From assembly GCA_035998445.1 (NCBI GenBank), contig DASYHQ010000018.1, positions 372,001-436,000 on the forward strand: a stretch of 64,000 nucleotides of DNA. Direction: 5' to 3'. Position 1 is the first letter of the stretch; every line of letters starts with the position of its first letter. The notes beneath the pieces are model-generated. The model was given only the letters and a program-made list of their open reading frames with translations, was not told where the DNA came from and ran no database searches. This DNA is from Tepidisphaeraceae bacterium (lineage in GTDB: Bacteria > Planctomycetota > Phycisphaerae > Tepidisphaerales > Tepidisphaeraceae). Made by a program: the position numbers and the translations under genes. Shown here piece by piece: positions 63,109 through 64,000 of this stretch.

Positions 63109-63296
63109 AAGTGTCGTTCGCGCGGAGTGGCAGGTGCGCTTGCCTAACGGTAGGAAGTGCGTTTTACGACGAAGGTTGAGCCGCAGGACGAAAAGGTGAG
63201 TACGCCATTGATGTTTGCGCGGCTCGCGTGTCGCGATACCGAGCTGTAGACACTGTCTGACGGATCATCCTCGGGTGCCCGGCCGTGGTAGTTGAA

Positions 63297-63396
63297 ATCC
63301 CGATGGGAGCCTTGGCGACCTGAGGGATCTCGAATGACGAGCGATTTACGCCAGTGGGAGATCCCTCAGGTCGCTTAAGCTCCCATCGGGATGACA
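63297..63396. repeat. Palindromic repeat family D (copy 4)
   Basis: The segment begins atcccgatgggagcc and ends gctcccatcgggat, with inner arms cctgagggatctcg and gagatccctcagg. The gap 63109-63462 contains nothing else recognisable. Confidence 0.85.
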
Positions 63397-63462
63397 GACT
63401 CTTTCGTAGACGCTATGAGACGCTCTATCCGTAGAGCACGTAGAGCAGTGCCTAGCGTGCGT

Positions 63463-64000
63463 TTAACCGCGAGCGCAGACCACGCCCCGCCCGGCCCCTT
63501 TTGCTTCGTAAAGGACCCGGTCTGTCGAGTCCAGAAGTTCATCGATCGTTGTTGAGGGGGTCCAGCACTTCAGACCGATGCTCACCGTCACGCTGAGCGC
63601 CAATTGTTTGTGTTGTACCGGCGTCACCGCCAACGTGTCGGCGAATTTCGTTGCCCAGGCCTTGGCAGCGTCCAGTGACGTGTGCGACAAAATCACGAGG
63701 AACTCATCGCCGCCAATGCGGCAGCTGACGTCCGTGGCCCGTGTGGATCGACGCAGCACCTGTGCGAGGTGCTTCAACACGTAATCGCCGGTCGCATGCC
63801 CGTGAACGTCGTTGAATTCTTTGAAGTGATCGACGTCGATCAACGCGCAGGTCAGCGGGTGTCCGTGACGCCTCGCGAGCCCGATGCAACTCTCCAACTG
63901 CTCCATCGCTGCCCGGCGGTTCGTCAGGCCAGTCAGGTCGTCTCGAGATGCCAGTTGGACAAGCAGCTCGTTGGCACCGCGAAGTTCCCCGGCGAGTTGA
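63463..64000 (-). CDS. GGDEF domain diguanylate cyclase (5' partial)
   Basis: The frame is open to the right edge, so the N-terminal sensory part is missing. The visible 178 residues start inside the helix ELRGANELLVQLASRDDLTGLTNRR, the usual link into the cyclase domain. DVDHFKEFND provides the metal and GTP site. The active loop is GGDEF (in CRIGGDEFLVIL). An inhibitory site RxxD (RATD) lies five residues before it, so product feedback is likely. It makes cyclic di-GMP. Input domain unknown. Confidence 0.93.
   Translation of the reverse strand, partial: QLAGELRGANELLVQLASRDDLTGLTNRRAAMEQLESCIGLARRHGHPLTCALIDVDHFKEFNDVHGHATGDYVLKHLAQVLRRSTRATDVSCRIGGDEFLVILSHTSLDAAKAWATKFADTLAVTPVQHKQLALSVTVSIGLKCWTPSTTIDELLDSTDRVLYEAKGAGRGVVCARG

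Overview
This is a high-GC (roughly 64-65% by eye) bacterial chromosome segment. The gene content points to Planctomycetota, probably class Phycisphaerae. The evidence is a DUF4159/terpenoid-cyclase-fold secreted protein, an N-terminally Cys-rich MotB, many small lipoproteins, a DUF1444 protein and a Gfo/Idh/MocA-fold protein, among housekeeping genes that are not in the usual proteobacterial or firmicute order. The phylum is fairly likely; the class is an inference.

Layout. 1-5.4 kb: the end of a secretin assembly cluster (GspL/PilM-N-like, GspM/PilO-like, GspC/PilP-like, secretin, small lipoprotein). 5.5-12.4 kb: mutL, a membrane C39-like peptidase, an M29 aminopeptidase overlapping a DUF4258/YgiT-like toxin-antitoxin pair, a secreted protein and a GNAT protein. 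13.2-22 kb: information-processing core (dnaA, dnaG, rpoD), aspartokinase, a membrane-anchored nuclease and a DUF4870 protein. 22.2-28.3 kb: xerC-type recombinase, lipoproteins, a TolB-like propeller protein and a YkgJ-type protein. 28.4-34.4 kb: pyruvate carboxylase beside the biotin ligase that probably activates it, then an SppA-like protease. 34.7-44.9 kb: DUF4159 protein, GT39-like glycosyltransferase, degenerate Gfo/Idh protein, DUF1444 protein, P1-nuclease/phospholipase C-like protein, motA and motB. 45.6-55.5 kb: carbohydrate section with a glycosidase-glycosyltransferase fusion, a eukaryotic-type UDP-galactopyranose mutase, PAP2 phosphatase, K+-channel-like protein, an amber-interrupted GH29 fucosidase, a secreted clan GH-A glycosidase and a DinB protein. 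55.6-64 kb: a coiled-coil/FN3-like protein, a low-GC unknown, thrS with a threonine-rich leader, an amino-acid permease, tRNA-Ala, ogt and the end of a GGDEF protein.

Most striking regulatory feature: upstream of thrS (minus strand) is a short ORF with six consecutive Thr codons (59820-59837), followed by an intrinsic terminator (59740-59761) whose 5' arm can instead pair with the end of the leader ORF. This is the architecture of classical ribosome-mediated attenuation, here apparently sensing charged tRNA-Thr to control threonyl-tRNA synthetase.

Nearly every longer intergenic space is filled with palindromic repeats of about ten families (REP/REPIN-like). Some are nested inside each other, and one REP core lies in frame inside mutL. 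No transposase, phage, CRISPR array or rRNA is visible.
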